Origin: Firmicutes bacterium UBA3906
GTDB lineage: Bacteria > Bacillota > Clostridia > Caldicoprobacterales > DTU083
Assembly: GCA_002391555.1 (NCBI GenBank)
Contig: DGFG01000008.1
Location: forward strand, 7,164 to 31,369
DNA: 24,206 bases
Reading direction: 5' to 3'
Shown piece after piece: positions 15,824 to 23,227 of this stretch (positions within the stretch are counted from its first letter, which is position 1; each line of letters begins with the position of its first letter). The translations under genes and the position numbers were made by a program. The notes under the pieces are model-generated. The model saw nothing but the letters and a program-made list of their open reading frames with translations, was not told the origin of the DNA and did not search any database.

Positions 15824-15852
15824 TTTAATCTTATCATGTTTTGTAGTATAAT
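15824..15852 (+). promoter_or_regulatory. Promoter of the deaminase-family gene
   Basis: A perfect -10 TATAAT (15847-15852) preceded at 17 bases by a poor -35 TTTAAT (15824-15829). Start near 15859, giving a short leader of about 25 bases. Its -10 overlaps the -35 of the opposing xylanase promoter by two bases. Confidence 0.5.
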
Positions 15853-15856
15853 GTAA
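15828..15856 (-). promoter_or_regulatory. Promoter of the xylanase gene
   Basis: On the minus strand TTACAT (15851-15856), a 17-base spacer and TAAGAT (15828-15833), with TGA before the -10 (extended -10). Start near 15821, leader about 50 bases. Confidence 0.6.
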
Positions 15857-15883
15857 CTAGTATGAATATATGGGGTGTATGCT

Positions 15884-16372
15884 TTGAAAAGGAGAGATAA
15901 GCACAACTATTACCTGGACATTGCTGAAACTGTCCTAAAGCGGGGTACCTGCCTAAGACGCAATTTTGGGTCCATAATTGTCAAAAATGATGAGATTATT
16001 TCCACTGGCTATAGTGGGGCACCCAGACGGCGCAAAAACTGTATCGATATTGGCTACTGTATTAGGGAGCAGATGCAGGTTCCCAGGGGCCAGATGTATG
16101 AGCTTTGTAGGTCTGTACATAGCGAGGTCAATGCTATAATATCAGCCTCTAGAAACAGCCTGCTAGGGTCTACCCTATACCTAGTTGGGGTAGATATGCA
16201 AACAGGAGATCTGGTTGAAAATGCTAATGCTTGCTCCATGTGCAAGAGGATAATTATAAATGCTGGTATAGAGCAAGTCATTATCCGGGATACTAGGGAC
16301 AATTACCGCTATATACATGTACAGGACTGGATTGACTACGATGATAGCCTAAAAGGAGAGCTTGGCTACTAA
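15884..16372 (+). CDS. Cytidine/deoxycytidylate deaminase family protein (ComEB-like)
   Basis: The product has 162 residues. Zinc-site marks are H79-S-E81 (VHSEVNA) and C117-S-M-C120, corresponding to the (H/C)-x-E and PCxxC motifs of the family. The N-terminal segment RGTCLRRNFGSIIVKNDEIISTGYSGAP and the cysteine-rich insert (C53, C59, C75) match dCMP deaminase-type proteins. These convert dCMP to dUMP for dTMP synthesis (family knowledge). The TTG start at 15884 is chosen because GGGGTG ends 6 bases upstream; an in-frame GTG at 15875 lies inside that ribosome site. Two motif positions are unusual: Ser for Ala in HAE, and Ala for Pro before the first cysteine. It is followed by its own terminator. 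Confidence 0.88.
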   Translation: MKRRDKHNYYLDIAETVLKRGTCLRRNFGSIIVKNDEIISTGYSGAPRRRKNCIDIGYCIREQMQVPRGQMYELCRSVHSEVNAIISASRNSLLGSTLYLVGVDMQTGDLVENANACSMCKRIIINAGIEQVIIRDTRDNYRYIHVQDWIDYDDSLKGELGY

Positions 16373-16429
16373 AAATGGCAAGTAGGCCCTTAAGGTAAGC
16401 AGTAGATCCATCTAAACAGTATTATTAAC

Positions 16430-16484
16430 AAAGACCATGACAGCCAAAGGCTATAGGCTGCCAAAGGTCTTTTATTCCTTTTTT
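16430..16484 (+). terminator. Terminator of the deaminase-family gene
   Basis: AAAGACC (16430-16436) pairs with GGTCTTT (16466-16472), with an inner CAGCC/GGCTG pair (16441-16445/16456-16460), followed by TTTTATTCCTTTTTT. It lies about 60 bases after the stop. Confidence 0.75.
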
Positions 16485-16536
16485 ACCCCATAGGTCTGTA
16501 TTAATCAGTATATTTTTTATAGAATTGTTTATAGGC

Positions 16537-18369
16537 TTATAAGCCTTCCTCTTCATCAACTAAGACACCCGCCATCTTCATTAGGTAGATGGCATTTCTT
16601 GTATTTGACACTCCAGGCACTAGCTTGTAATCAAAGAATAGTTGCCCTTCTTTATAGTCCTCCTTAAAGTGATAGTTGGCAATTTTGCTATTCTCATCAG
16701 CCAGATCTCCTAGCTCTACATCATGGGTAGATACTAGGCCCAAGGCTCCCTGTCTACTCAGCTGCCTTATCAAAATCCTAGCACCAGTATGCCTGTCCCT
16801 AGAATTGGTCCCCTTGAAAATTTCATCTAGTAGGAAAAAGACCCTTTCTCCAGCCTTTGCTGCCTCTATAATCTTTTTAATCCTTAAAAGCTCAGCATAA
16901 AAGGAAGAGATATTTTTTTCTAAATTGTCTCGGACCCTCATAGAGCTATAAATCTTAAAGCAGCCTGCACTAAAGGACTTTGCACATACAGGGCCACCGC
17001 AGTAGGCTAGCACCAGGTTTATCCCAACAGTCCTTAAAAGAGTACTCTTGCCAGACATGTTAGATCCAGTTATAAGATATACCCTTCCCTCTCCCCTTAT
17101 TTTAAAATCATTACAGACCCTATCCTCTGAAAGTAGGGGATGACCAAGCTGGCTGGCAGTTAATCCTATGCCTTCCTGCCCTATCATAGAGTCCTTTTCC
17201 AGGCTAGGTATGGCCCAATCCGCATGGTCACAGTAAAGAATGGCTATAGAGTTTAAGGCCTCTAGCCTTGCTATGGTCAATATCCAGTCTCTTAGTAAAT
17301 GACCTGATTTTTTCTTCCAGCTTTCTAGGCCAATAACACACCTATAATCCCAAAGAAGTAGGATATTTATAATGATATAAAACTGGTTACGTCTCCACAA
17401 GACAGCCCTGACCACCCTGTCAAGTTCAGCTAGTTGAAGGTGGGCAAGCCTTTGACTTTGACCCCTTATCTCCTCCTTTAGCCTGTTTAGGTCCTTAGAG
17501 CTAAAGCTTTCATTTTCAAAGGCCTTTAGCATATCTTTGTATTTGTCTATATTTTTTATGTTGGGCTCTATCTTTTCTATGATCTTGCTCATTTCTATAT
17601 ACTTAAGGCTAATTAGCCCTATCTGCAAGACCAAAAGTATCAGGGCTGGCAGGTAGCTTATTAAACCAGTCACGGCAGCTACAAAGGATCCTATCGTTAA
17701 AAGGGGCAGTATATTTACAATGATCCTAAGTAGGGGCTTTCTATAAAAAATATGGTCCTGGCTCACCCAGCTAAATAGTGGCTCAGGGTCCTCAAAACCA
17801 TCCTGCTCAAGTAGGGCATACATTTCAAAGGACTGCCTGTAGTCAATTTTCCCAGCCAGCTCTCTAGCTGCCTCCTGCCTTTTTTCAATTTCATCTATAT
17901 CCCCACTAGGGTCTAGTAGCCATTTGGCCAAGAGCCTGCGGCCCTTGTAGGTGTGGCAGGTGTTTATCCACTTATAAAGAGAAGCATCTCCAAATATATC
18001 AAGGTCCCCGATAAAGGCATGGTCGTGGTCGATAAATTCGTCTCCACCATCCTTAAAATCCTTCCAGTCACCAGCAGTCCTTTTTATAGAGTCTTGGTTG
18101 ATTTGAAGTAAAAGCCGGGTCTGCTCCCTAGCTAGCTTGACCCTATTATGTATTACTATAAGGCAAAAGAAAATGAGAAAGCCTATACCAAATACCAAGC
18201 CAGCTGCAAGGGGGCTTTGCCTAAAATAAAGGTATATACTAGCACCGAGGCCTAGTACAAATACTAGTAGCCTTAGGTTACTGATTATACTCAGCCTTTT
18301 GTCCTCTGCCTTTAATTTTTCTTGGTAGGTCTTTACTCTTTGAAAGTAGTGTGCCTTTGAATCTATCAT
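16537..18369 (-). CDS. Membrane-anchored MutS-family ATPase
   Basis: The product has 610 residues. Two hydrophobic segments near 31-50 and 54-73 and two more near 213-237 and 239-256 suggest membrane anchoring. A MutS-lever-like region at 125-200 carries LYKWINTCHTYKGRRLLAKWLLDP, the pattern of MutS core domains. A C-terminal MutS ATPase follows: Walker A G435-SNMSGKST, NISSFYAELLRI near 486, Walker B FFLLDEIFKGTNS (D515, E516) and the STHD switch near 547. It lacks the MutS N-terminal mismatch-recognition domain (no FYE motif) and has no Smr nuclease tail as in MutS2, so mismatch repair is unlikely. Such MutS-related membrane proteins are known in databases but without an assigned role. ATG at 18369 with GGAGG upstream; it is a single-gene unit. 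Confidence 0.88.
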   Translation of the reverse strand: MIDSKAHYFQRVKTYQEKLKAEDKRLSIISNLRLLVFVLGLGASIYLYFRQSPLAAGLVFGIGFLIFFCLIVIHNRVKLAREQTRLLLQINQDSIKRTAGDWKDFKDGGDEFIDHDHAFIGDLDIFGDASLYKWINTCHTYKGRRLLAKWLLDPSGDIDEIEKRQEAARELAGKIDYRQSFEMYALLEQDGFEDPEPLFSWVSQDHIFYRKPLLRIIVNILPLLTIGSFVAAVTGLISYLPALILLVLQIGLISLKYIEMSKIIEKIEPNIKNIDKYKDMLKAFENESFSSKDLNRLKEEIRGQSQRLAHLQLAELDRVVRAVLWRRNQFYIIINILLLWDYRCVIGLESWKKKSGHLLRDWILTIARLEALNSIAILYCDHADWAIPSLEKDSMIGQEGIGLTASQLGHPLLSEDRVCNDFKIRGEGRVYLITGSNMSGKSTLLRTVGINLVLAYCGGPVCAKSFSAGCFKIYSSMRVRDNLEKNISSFYAELLRIKKIIEAAKAGERVFFLLDEIFKGTNSRDRHTGARILIRQLSRQGALGLVSTHDVELGDLADENSKIANYHFKEDYKEGQLFFDYKLVPGVSNTRNAIYLMKMAGVLVDEEEGL

Positions 18370-18423
18370 GAATTAGCCTCCACATAGGGATAGGTCCCAA
18401 AAATTAAGTATTAAATATTTAAT

Positions 18424-18452
18424 ATTATAACCAATTATAAGCCTGCAAACAA
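18424..18452 (-). promoter_or_regulatory. Promoter of the membrane MutS-family gene
   Basis: On the minus strand TTGTTT (18447-18452), a 17-base spacer and a perfect TATAAT (18424-18429). A 16-bp AT-only palindrome TATTAAATATTTAATA (18409-18424) covers the predicted transcription start. Leader about 48 bases. Confidence 0.65.
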
Positions 18453-18614
18453 TGAAATGGTACAATAATATAAAAATATGTAGAAAGAGCCAAAAATATA
18501 TATTATAATGAAAATTGAGTATCTGACATGACTTCTATGAGTATACATTTATATTGTATAGATATTCAGCAATATTTTTAAGACCAATAACACATAATGA
18601 AAGGAATGAGGCAT

Positions 18615-20012
18615 ATGGGTATATTCAAGGCTGGAGTAGGTTCGATAGGCGGCACCTTGGCCGACCAGTGGCTAGAAACCGTAGAACCACAGCAAATGGA
18701 CAATTCTACCATAGCTAGCTATGGGGTACCGATTAGAAATGATAAGAGAAGCTCAAACAGAAAGGGAACCTCAGATATTATATCAAATGGTTCAATAATC
18801 CATGTACCAGAAAATGTATTTATGCTGCTGGTAGATGGTGGAAAAATTGTAGCTGCTACCGATGATCCTGGCTACTATCAGGTTGATAACGCTAGACCTC
18901 CTTCAATCTTTTTCCGTTCAGACTCAGAAGAGCTTGAGGGCTATGGCAAAACTGGTCGAAGACCAATAAAAAGGCCCGGTGGTATTATAAATACCATTAA
19001 AGACTCTTGGGAAAGGTTTAAGTTTGGTGGTACTACCCCCTTAAAGCAACGTGTTATATACATAAATAAGCAGGAGATACCAGATATCCGTTTTGGTACA
19101 AAAACCCCCGTTTCCTACACCGATAGGGTCCTAGTACCTGGCAGGGTAGTCCCCACCAAGGTTACATCCTTTGGTACATACTCTATAAAGATTGTAGACC
19201 CCCTTCTCTTTTACTCAGAGGTATGTAGCAAAACTGGTAAAAACAACATCACAGTATCTGATATGGCAGAACAATATATAAACGAGTTTTTAATGGCTTA
19301 TACTACTGCCTTAGCCTCCCTGTCACAGGATATGGTGCTTGTAACTGATATCCCCATAAAGACTATGGAGCTCGGCCTATATATGGCAGATATACTCGAC
19401 AAAGAGTGGTTATCCAAGAGAGGCTTTTTAATACATAGTGTGGGTATAGCTGGCATAGACTTTGACGAAAAGACCAGCGAACTGCTCGATAGATACGCAA
19501 GCGACGCTATCCTTATAGATCCAAATGCTAGGGCAGCCCGTATGACTGGATCACTGGCAAAGGGTCTAGAGGCCGCCGGTTCCAACGAAGGTGGAGCAAT
19601 GCTTGGCTTTGCCGGTATGGCTATGGGAATGAATGCTGCAGGTGCCATGGGCGTTATGCCAAACCAGCAAGTTCCGCAGGGACAGCCTTATCAGCAGCCA
19701 CAGCCTCCTATGAGCCATCCAGGTCAAGTAGTTGGTTGGACATGTATGTGTGGTAATACTATGCCAAATGACTCAGCCTTTTGTGCCAAATGTGGTAACA
19801 AGAAACCAAGCCAGGCTAGTCCAGCTGCATGGACCTGTTCATGTGGTCGGGGAGTATCGGAGGGTAATTTCTGCCCTAACTGTGGCCAAAAGCGACCTGA
19901 ACAGGCTAGCTACAAGTGTGATAAATGCGGCTATGTTCCTGAAGACTCCAGTAATATACCAAACTTTTGCCCTAAATGCGGTGACCCATTCAATGAAGAT
20001 GACAAGGCATGA
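18615..20012 (+). CDS. ydjI: SPFH-domain protein with three C-terminal zinc ribbons (YdjI-like)
   Basis: The product has 465 residues. The N-terminus (MGIFKAGVGSIGGTLADQW) and the SPFH/virion-core-like domain at about 60-295 match YdjI of Bacillus subtilis. A Gly/Ala/Met-rich segment (about 320-350) and a Pro/Gln-rich linker (352-372) follow, then three CxC/CxxC zinc ribbons near 376-394, 406-424 and 434-456. The ATG at 18615 is chosen because AAAGGAATGAGG precedes it; an in-frame ATG at 18597 has no ribosome site. It lies 27 bases before the ydjG-like gene. In B. subtilis YdjI works with YdjG and YdjH and PspA in membrane-stress response (established there); here pspA is not adjacent. The promoter is unclear: I see no SigW-type TGAAAC...CGT box in 18453-18596. 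Confidence 0.88.
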   Translation: MGIFKAGVGSIGGTLADQWLETVEPQQMDNSTIASYGVPIRNDKRSSNRKGTSDIISNGSIIHVPENVFMLLVDGGKIVAATDDPGYYQVDNARPPSIFFRSDSEELEGYGKTGRRPIKRPGGIINTIKDSWERFKFGGTTPLKQRVIYINKQEIPDIRFGTKTPVSYTDRVLVPGRVVPTKVTSFGTYSIKIVDPLLFYSEVCSKTGKNNITVSDMAEQYINEFLMAYTTALASLSQDMVLVTDIPIKTMELGLYMADILDKEWLSKRGFLIHSVGIAGIDFDEKTSELLDRYASDAILIDPNARAARMTGSLAKGLEAAGSNEGGAMLGFAGMAMGMNAAGAMGVMPNQQVPQGQPYQQPQPPMSHPGQVVGWTCMCGNTMPNDSAFCAKCGNKKPSQASPAAWTCSCGRGVSEGNFCPNCGQKRPEQASYKCDKCGYVPEDSSNIPNFCPKCGDPFNEDDKA

Positions 20013-20039
20013 GATTTTTGGGGAATGGGGAGTGAGTAA

Positions 20040-21071
20040 ATGAGTACTGTAAAGCAATATAAATGTCCAAGCTGCAGTGCTGGACTAAAGTTTAATCCCA
20101 CTGTACAGGTATGGAAGTGTGAATACTGCTTTAATGAATATGATTTAGAAGAACTAGAACCGAACCGGGCAGCCGAAGAGCTGCCCGAGGAGGATATAGC
20201 AGAGCTTGACTCCTACCGTTGTAGCAACTGCGGGGCAGATCTACTGGCAGACGATACAACATCAGCCACCTTCTGCCTCTACTGCAAGAGCCCATCAATT
20301 ATAAAAACCAGATTTTCAGGCCGTTTTAAGCCTAAGTATGTCATTCCTTTTAAGCTTTCAAAGGAAACTGCCAAAGAACTCTACCGTAGTTGGATCAAGA
20401 AAAGAAGATTTGCCCCCACTGCCTTTAAGCAGCAGGAGGAAATTGACAAGGTTACCGGCCTATACGCACCCTATTGGCTCTTTGACTGCAAGGTGAATGC
20501 CATGATTGCTGGCGAGGCTACAAGGGTAAGCTCCTATCGACAGGGGGATTACAGGGTCATCCACACAAAGTACTATAGTGTTGAGCGGTCTGGCGAAATG
20601 AAGTACAATATGATACCTGTCGATGGATCAATAAAGCTAAATGACCAGCTAATGCAATTAATCGAACCATATGACTATAAAGATATAACCGACTTTTCCA
20701 TGAAATATATGTCCGGTTTTATGGCCGAACGATATGACGTTGAATCAACAGATGCTGCAAATGCCATGAAAAAAAGGGTGGAGCGCTATGTCGAAGAAAG
20801 GCTTAGGGCTACAATAAATGGCTACAACACAACTAGAATCACTAGTAAAAGTGTAAACTTTAATGAGGTAGTCGATAACTATGCTATGTTACCAGTCTAC
20901 ATACTGGTAAACAAATACAAGGGTAATTCCCATACCTTTATCGTCAATGGGCAAACTGGCAAGGTATCCGGCGATACTCCAATTGATCGGAAAAAGCAGG
21001 TCCTCTTTGCTTTAGGAATATTTGCTGCCACCTGGATTGTAGCAGTGTTTGGAGGTGCCTTCTTTGTATAA
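20040..21071 (+). CDS. ydjG: Double zinc-ribbon membrane protein (YdjG-like)
   Basis: The product has 343 residues. Two zinc ribbons start it: C9-x2-C12 with C27-x2-C30, and C61-x2-C64 with C79-x2-C82, separated by an acidic linker. A domain of about 230 residues typical of this family follows (KPKYVIPFKLSKETAKELYRSW near 97-118; TGLYAPYWLFDC near 138-149), and one membrane helix closes the protein (about 323-342), so the ribbons face the cytoplasm. The role is probably to recruit the SPFH partner to the membrane, as described for the B. subtilis ydjGHI products; inferred here. ATG at 20040 with GGGGAG about 8 bases upstream. Its end overlaps the next gene by 8 bases. Confidence 0.87.
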   Translation: MSTVKQYKCPSCSAGLKFNPTVQVWKCEYCFNEYDLEELEPNRAAEELPEEDIAELDSYRCSNCGADLLADDTTSATFCLYCKSPSIIKTRFSGRFKPKYVIPFKLSKETAKELYRSWIKKRRFAPTAFKQQEEIDKVTGLYAPYWLFDCKVNAMIAGEATRVSSYRQGDYRVIHTKYYSVERSGEMKYNMIPVDGSIKLNDQLMQLIEPYDYKDITDFSMKYMSGFMAERYDVESTDAANAMKKRVERYVEERLRATINGYNTTRITSKSVNFNEVVDNYAMLPVYILVNKYKGNSHTFIVNGQTGKVSGDTPIDRKKQVLFALGIFAATWIVAVFGGAFFV

Positions 21072-21912
21072 AAGGATCGCTGTTGTTATTTTAATAGTAT
21101 TAATCTCCTTTACTATATCAAGCCTTGCCCATGCACAAGAAACTGATAACATATATGACTACCTAGATTACCTAAGCTCTGATAATATATTAAGCCTTCA
21201 GGGTGAAATCGATAGGCTTAAATCAAAACATGGGCTAGATATTGCTATAGTAATAACAGATGATACAGAGGGCAAGAGCTCACGCGACTATGCTGATGAT
21301 TTTTATGACTACAATGGCTTTGGCCTAGACGATCAATACTCAGGTCTATTGCTTTTAATTAACATGGATATTCGAGAAATTTGGATATCTACTACTGGCA
21401 TGGCTATTAGGATTTTTACAGATTACAGGATCGACAGGACACTAGATAGGGTTGCCAGCTACCTAAGCGATGGTGATTACTACATGGCATGTAGTATCTT
21501 TTTATCATCAGTTGATGCCTATGCCCAAGAAGGTGTACCCAAGGGGCAGTATAACTATGATACCGAGACTGGCCAAAAGGATTATTACGACAAAAGGCCA
21601 GTTACCTATACTGAAAAGGCTGTAGCCATGATGAAATCTCCCAAGGTCTATATTGTGGCAGCAGCACTAGCACTTTTCACAACCCTGATGCTATCAAAGT
21701 CTAGCAAGGGTAAACAGACCACTAACAAGCTAACCTATGAGCAAAACGGTAGCTTTACTCTAAGACATCAGAGAGACCAATTTATCAGGCAATCTACCTC
21801 ACAAGTGATGATTAGCTCCTCCTCTAGTAGTCGAGGTGGAGGCGGGGGTAGGAGTAGCACCCATAGAGGTTCAAGTGGACGTAGCCACGGAGGCGGAGGT
21901 AGGAGATTTTAA
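21064..21912 (+). CDS. ydjH: TPM-domain protein with Gly-rich tail (YdjH-like)
   Basis: The product has 282 residues. Residues 1-24 form a signal peptide (ending LAHA-Q). A TPM domain (TPM_phosphatase family) spans about 30-160: LSLQGEIDRLKSKHGLDIAIVI, YADDFYDYNGFGLDDQYSGLLLLI and WISTTGMAIRIF. A membrane helix lies near 197-213, and the tail is rich in Ser, Gly and Arg and ends HGGGGRRF, typical of TPM proteins. The TTG start at 21064 is chosen because GGAGGTG ends 6 bases before it; a further TTG at 21049 lies upstream of this site. It overlaps the ydjG-like stop by 8 bases, implying coupling. It should sit in the membrane with the TPM domain outside. Enzyme activity is not proven for most family members. 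Confidence 0.87.
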   Translation: MYKRIAVVILIVLISFTISSLAHAQETDNIYDYLDYLSSDNILSLQGEIDRLKSKHGLDIAIVITDDTEGKSSRDYADDFYDYNGFGLDDQYSGLLLLINMDIREIWISTTGMAIRIFTDYRIDRTLDRVASYLSDGDYYMACSIFLSSVDAYAQEGVPKGQYNYDTETGQKDYYDKRPVTYTEKAVAMMKSPKVYIVAAALALFTTLMLSKSSKGKQTTNKLTYEQNGSFTLRHQRDQFIRQSTSQVMISSSSSSRGGGGGRSSTHRGSSGRSHGGGGRRF

Positions 21913-21953
21913 TATTTTAACATATATAAATACTAGACATGAGGTGTTATCAT

Positions 21954-23084
21954 TTGACTTTAACAAAAGGAGCCTATCATACAGGCCAATACCCAAACCT
22001 ATTTAAAGAATATGGTTACTCAGATGAAGCCATACAAAACAAGGTGAACCAAGCCTTTCATGAGCTTTTTTATGGACCGGACAGGATATACCATCCTGTT
22101 GGCCATGATATGGGGTATATAACCGATACTGGCAACAATGATGTACGAACAGAGGGCATGTCCTATGGAATGATGATGTGCCTGCAGCTTGACCGCAAGG
22201 AAGAGTTTGATCGGCTTTGGAAATGGTCAAAAACCTATATGCAGCACGACAGTGGCAGATATAAGGGCTACTTTGCTTGGTCCTGTGCCTTAGACGGGAC
22301 ACGAAATGCCCAGGGGCCCGCTCCCGATGGTGAGGAATTCTTTGCTATGGCCCTGTTTTTTGCATCAAGGCGTTGGGGAGATGGCGAGCCTCCCTTTGAC
22401 TACAGCCAACAGGCTAAATACATACTACATGAGTGTGTCCACAAGGGAGAAGAAGATAATCCTGGCGACCCCATGTGGCATCCAGAGAAAAAACTTATAA
22501 AATTTGTGCCGGAGAGTAGCTTTTCTGACCCCTCCTATCACCTTCCCCACTTCTATGAGCTATTCGCCATATATGGCAATGAAGAGGACAGGGACTTTTG
22601 GAAGGAAGCTGCCCAGGCAAGCCGAGACTATTTAAAGCTTGCCTGCCATCCGGAAACAGGTCTTGCACCTGAGTATGCAGAGTATACAGGAGAGCCCCAC
22701 CAGGGACCCCACCAATATTTCTATAGCGATTCCTACCGAGTAGCTGCAAATATAGGCCTTGATTCTGCATGGTTTGGAAAGACAGAAATAAACAAAAATA
22801 TAGCTAACAATATCCAGCATTTCTTTGCCCAGATAGGCTTTAACCTAGACGACTATATGGTCTACCATATAGATGGGACCAGGCTAGATCAAAAGGCCCT
22901 GCATCCCCATGGACTGCTGGCCACCAACGCCCAGGCTTCTCTGGCTGCTGACGGCCCCCATATAGAGGACTTTGTAAAAGCCTTTTGGGACCTGCCCCTA
23001 CGAAAGGGCCAAAGACGCTATTATGACAACTGCTTGCAGATGTTTGCCCTACTAGCCCTAAGTGGCATGTACAGGATTTACTAA
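21954..23084 (+). CDS. Reducing-end xylose-releasing exo-oligoxylanase, GH8
   Basis: The product has 376 residues and closely follows the Bacillus halodurans Rex enzyme as I remember it: DTGNxDVRTEGMSYGMMM, GYFAWSC, WGPAPDGEE-like PAPDGEEFFAMALFFASRRWGDG, SDPSYHLPHFYELF, HPETGLAPEYA, FYSDSYRVAANIGLD and RRYYDNCLQMFALLALSG. The general acid is Glu67 (RTEG) and the base Asp259 (SDSYR). There is no signal peptide, so it acts in the cytoplasm, removing xylose from the reducing end of imported xylo-oligosaccharides with inversion. The TTG start at 21954 fits the GAGGTG site 7 bases upstream; the ATG at 21939 lies just before that site. It sits 41 bases after the ydjH-like gene and may be cotranscribed. 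Confidence 0.95.
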   Translation: MTLTKGAYHTGQYPNLFKEYGYSDEAIQNKVNQAFHELFYGPDRIYHPVGHDMGYITDTGNNDVRTEGMSYGMMMCLQLDRKEEFDRLWKWSKTYMQHDSGRYKGYFAWSCALDGTRNAQGPAPDGEEFFAMALFFASRRWGDGEPPFDYSQQAKYILHECVHKGEEDNPGDPMWHPEKKLIKFVPESSFSDPSYHLPHFYELFAIYGNEEDRDFWKEAAQASRDYLKLACHPETGLAPEYAEYTGEPHQGPHQYFYSDSYRVAANIGLDSAWFGKTEINKNIANNIQHFFAQIGFNLDDYMVYHIDGTRLDQKALHPHGLLATNAQASLAADGPHIEDFVKAFWDLPLRKGQRRYYDNCLQMFALLALSGMYRIY

Positions 23085-23189
23085 GAGTAGTTTATACCAA
23101 CTAAAAAGCCTTTTTACTAGGCTAAAGGCAGGGAAAAGATAGAAAAAAGGACCCTTAGGGTAATACTAGCACTTATAGAATAGTAATAA

Positions 23190-23227
23190 GGACAGGTTCG
23201 GCTTAAAGCCTTGCCTGTCCCTTTTTT
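23190..23227. terminator. Terminator between GH8 and hexokinase genes
   Basis: GGACAGG (23190-23196) pairs with CCTGTCC (23214-23220), with an inner GGCT/AGCC pair, followed by CTTTTTTATC on the plus strand. It ends GH8 transcription and may also serve the convergent hexokinase gene, whose stop codon overlaps the T-run. Confidence 0.8.

Noticed and set aside
18409..18424. AT-only palindrome TATTAAATATTTAATA as a firm operator
   Set aside because: In such AT-rich DNA palindromes of this kind arise easily; it is noted with the promoter but not claimed as a regulatory site.
18597..18614. Start of the SPFH gene at the ATG at 18597
   Set aside because: No ribosome site precedes it, and the conserved MGIFKAG start lies at 18615 behind AAAGGAATGAGG.
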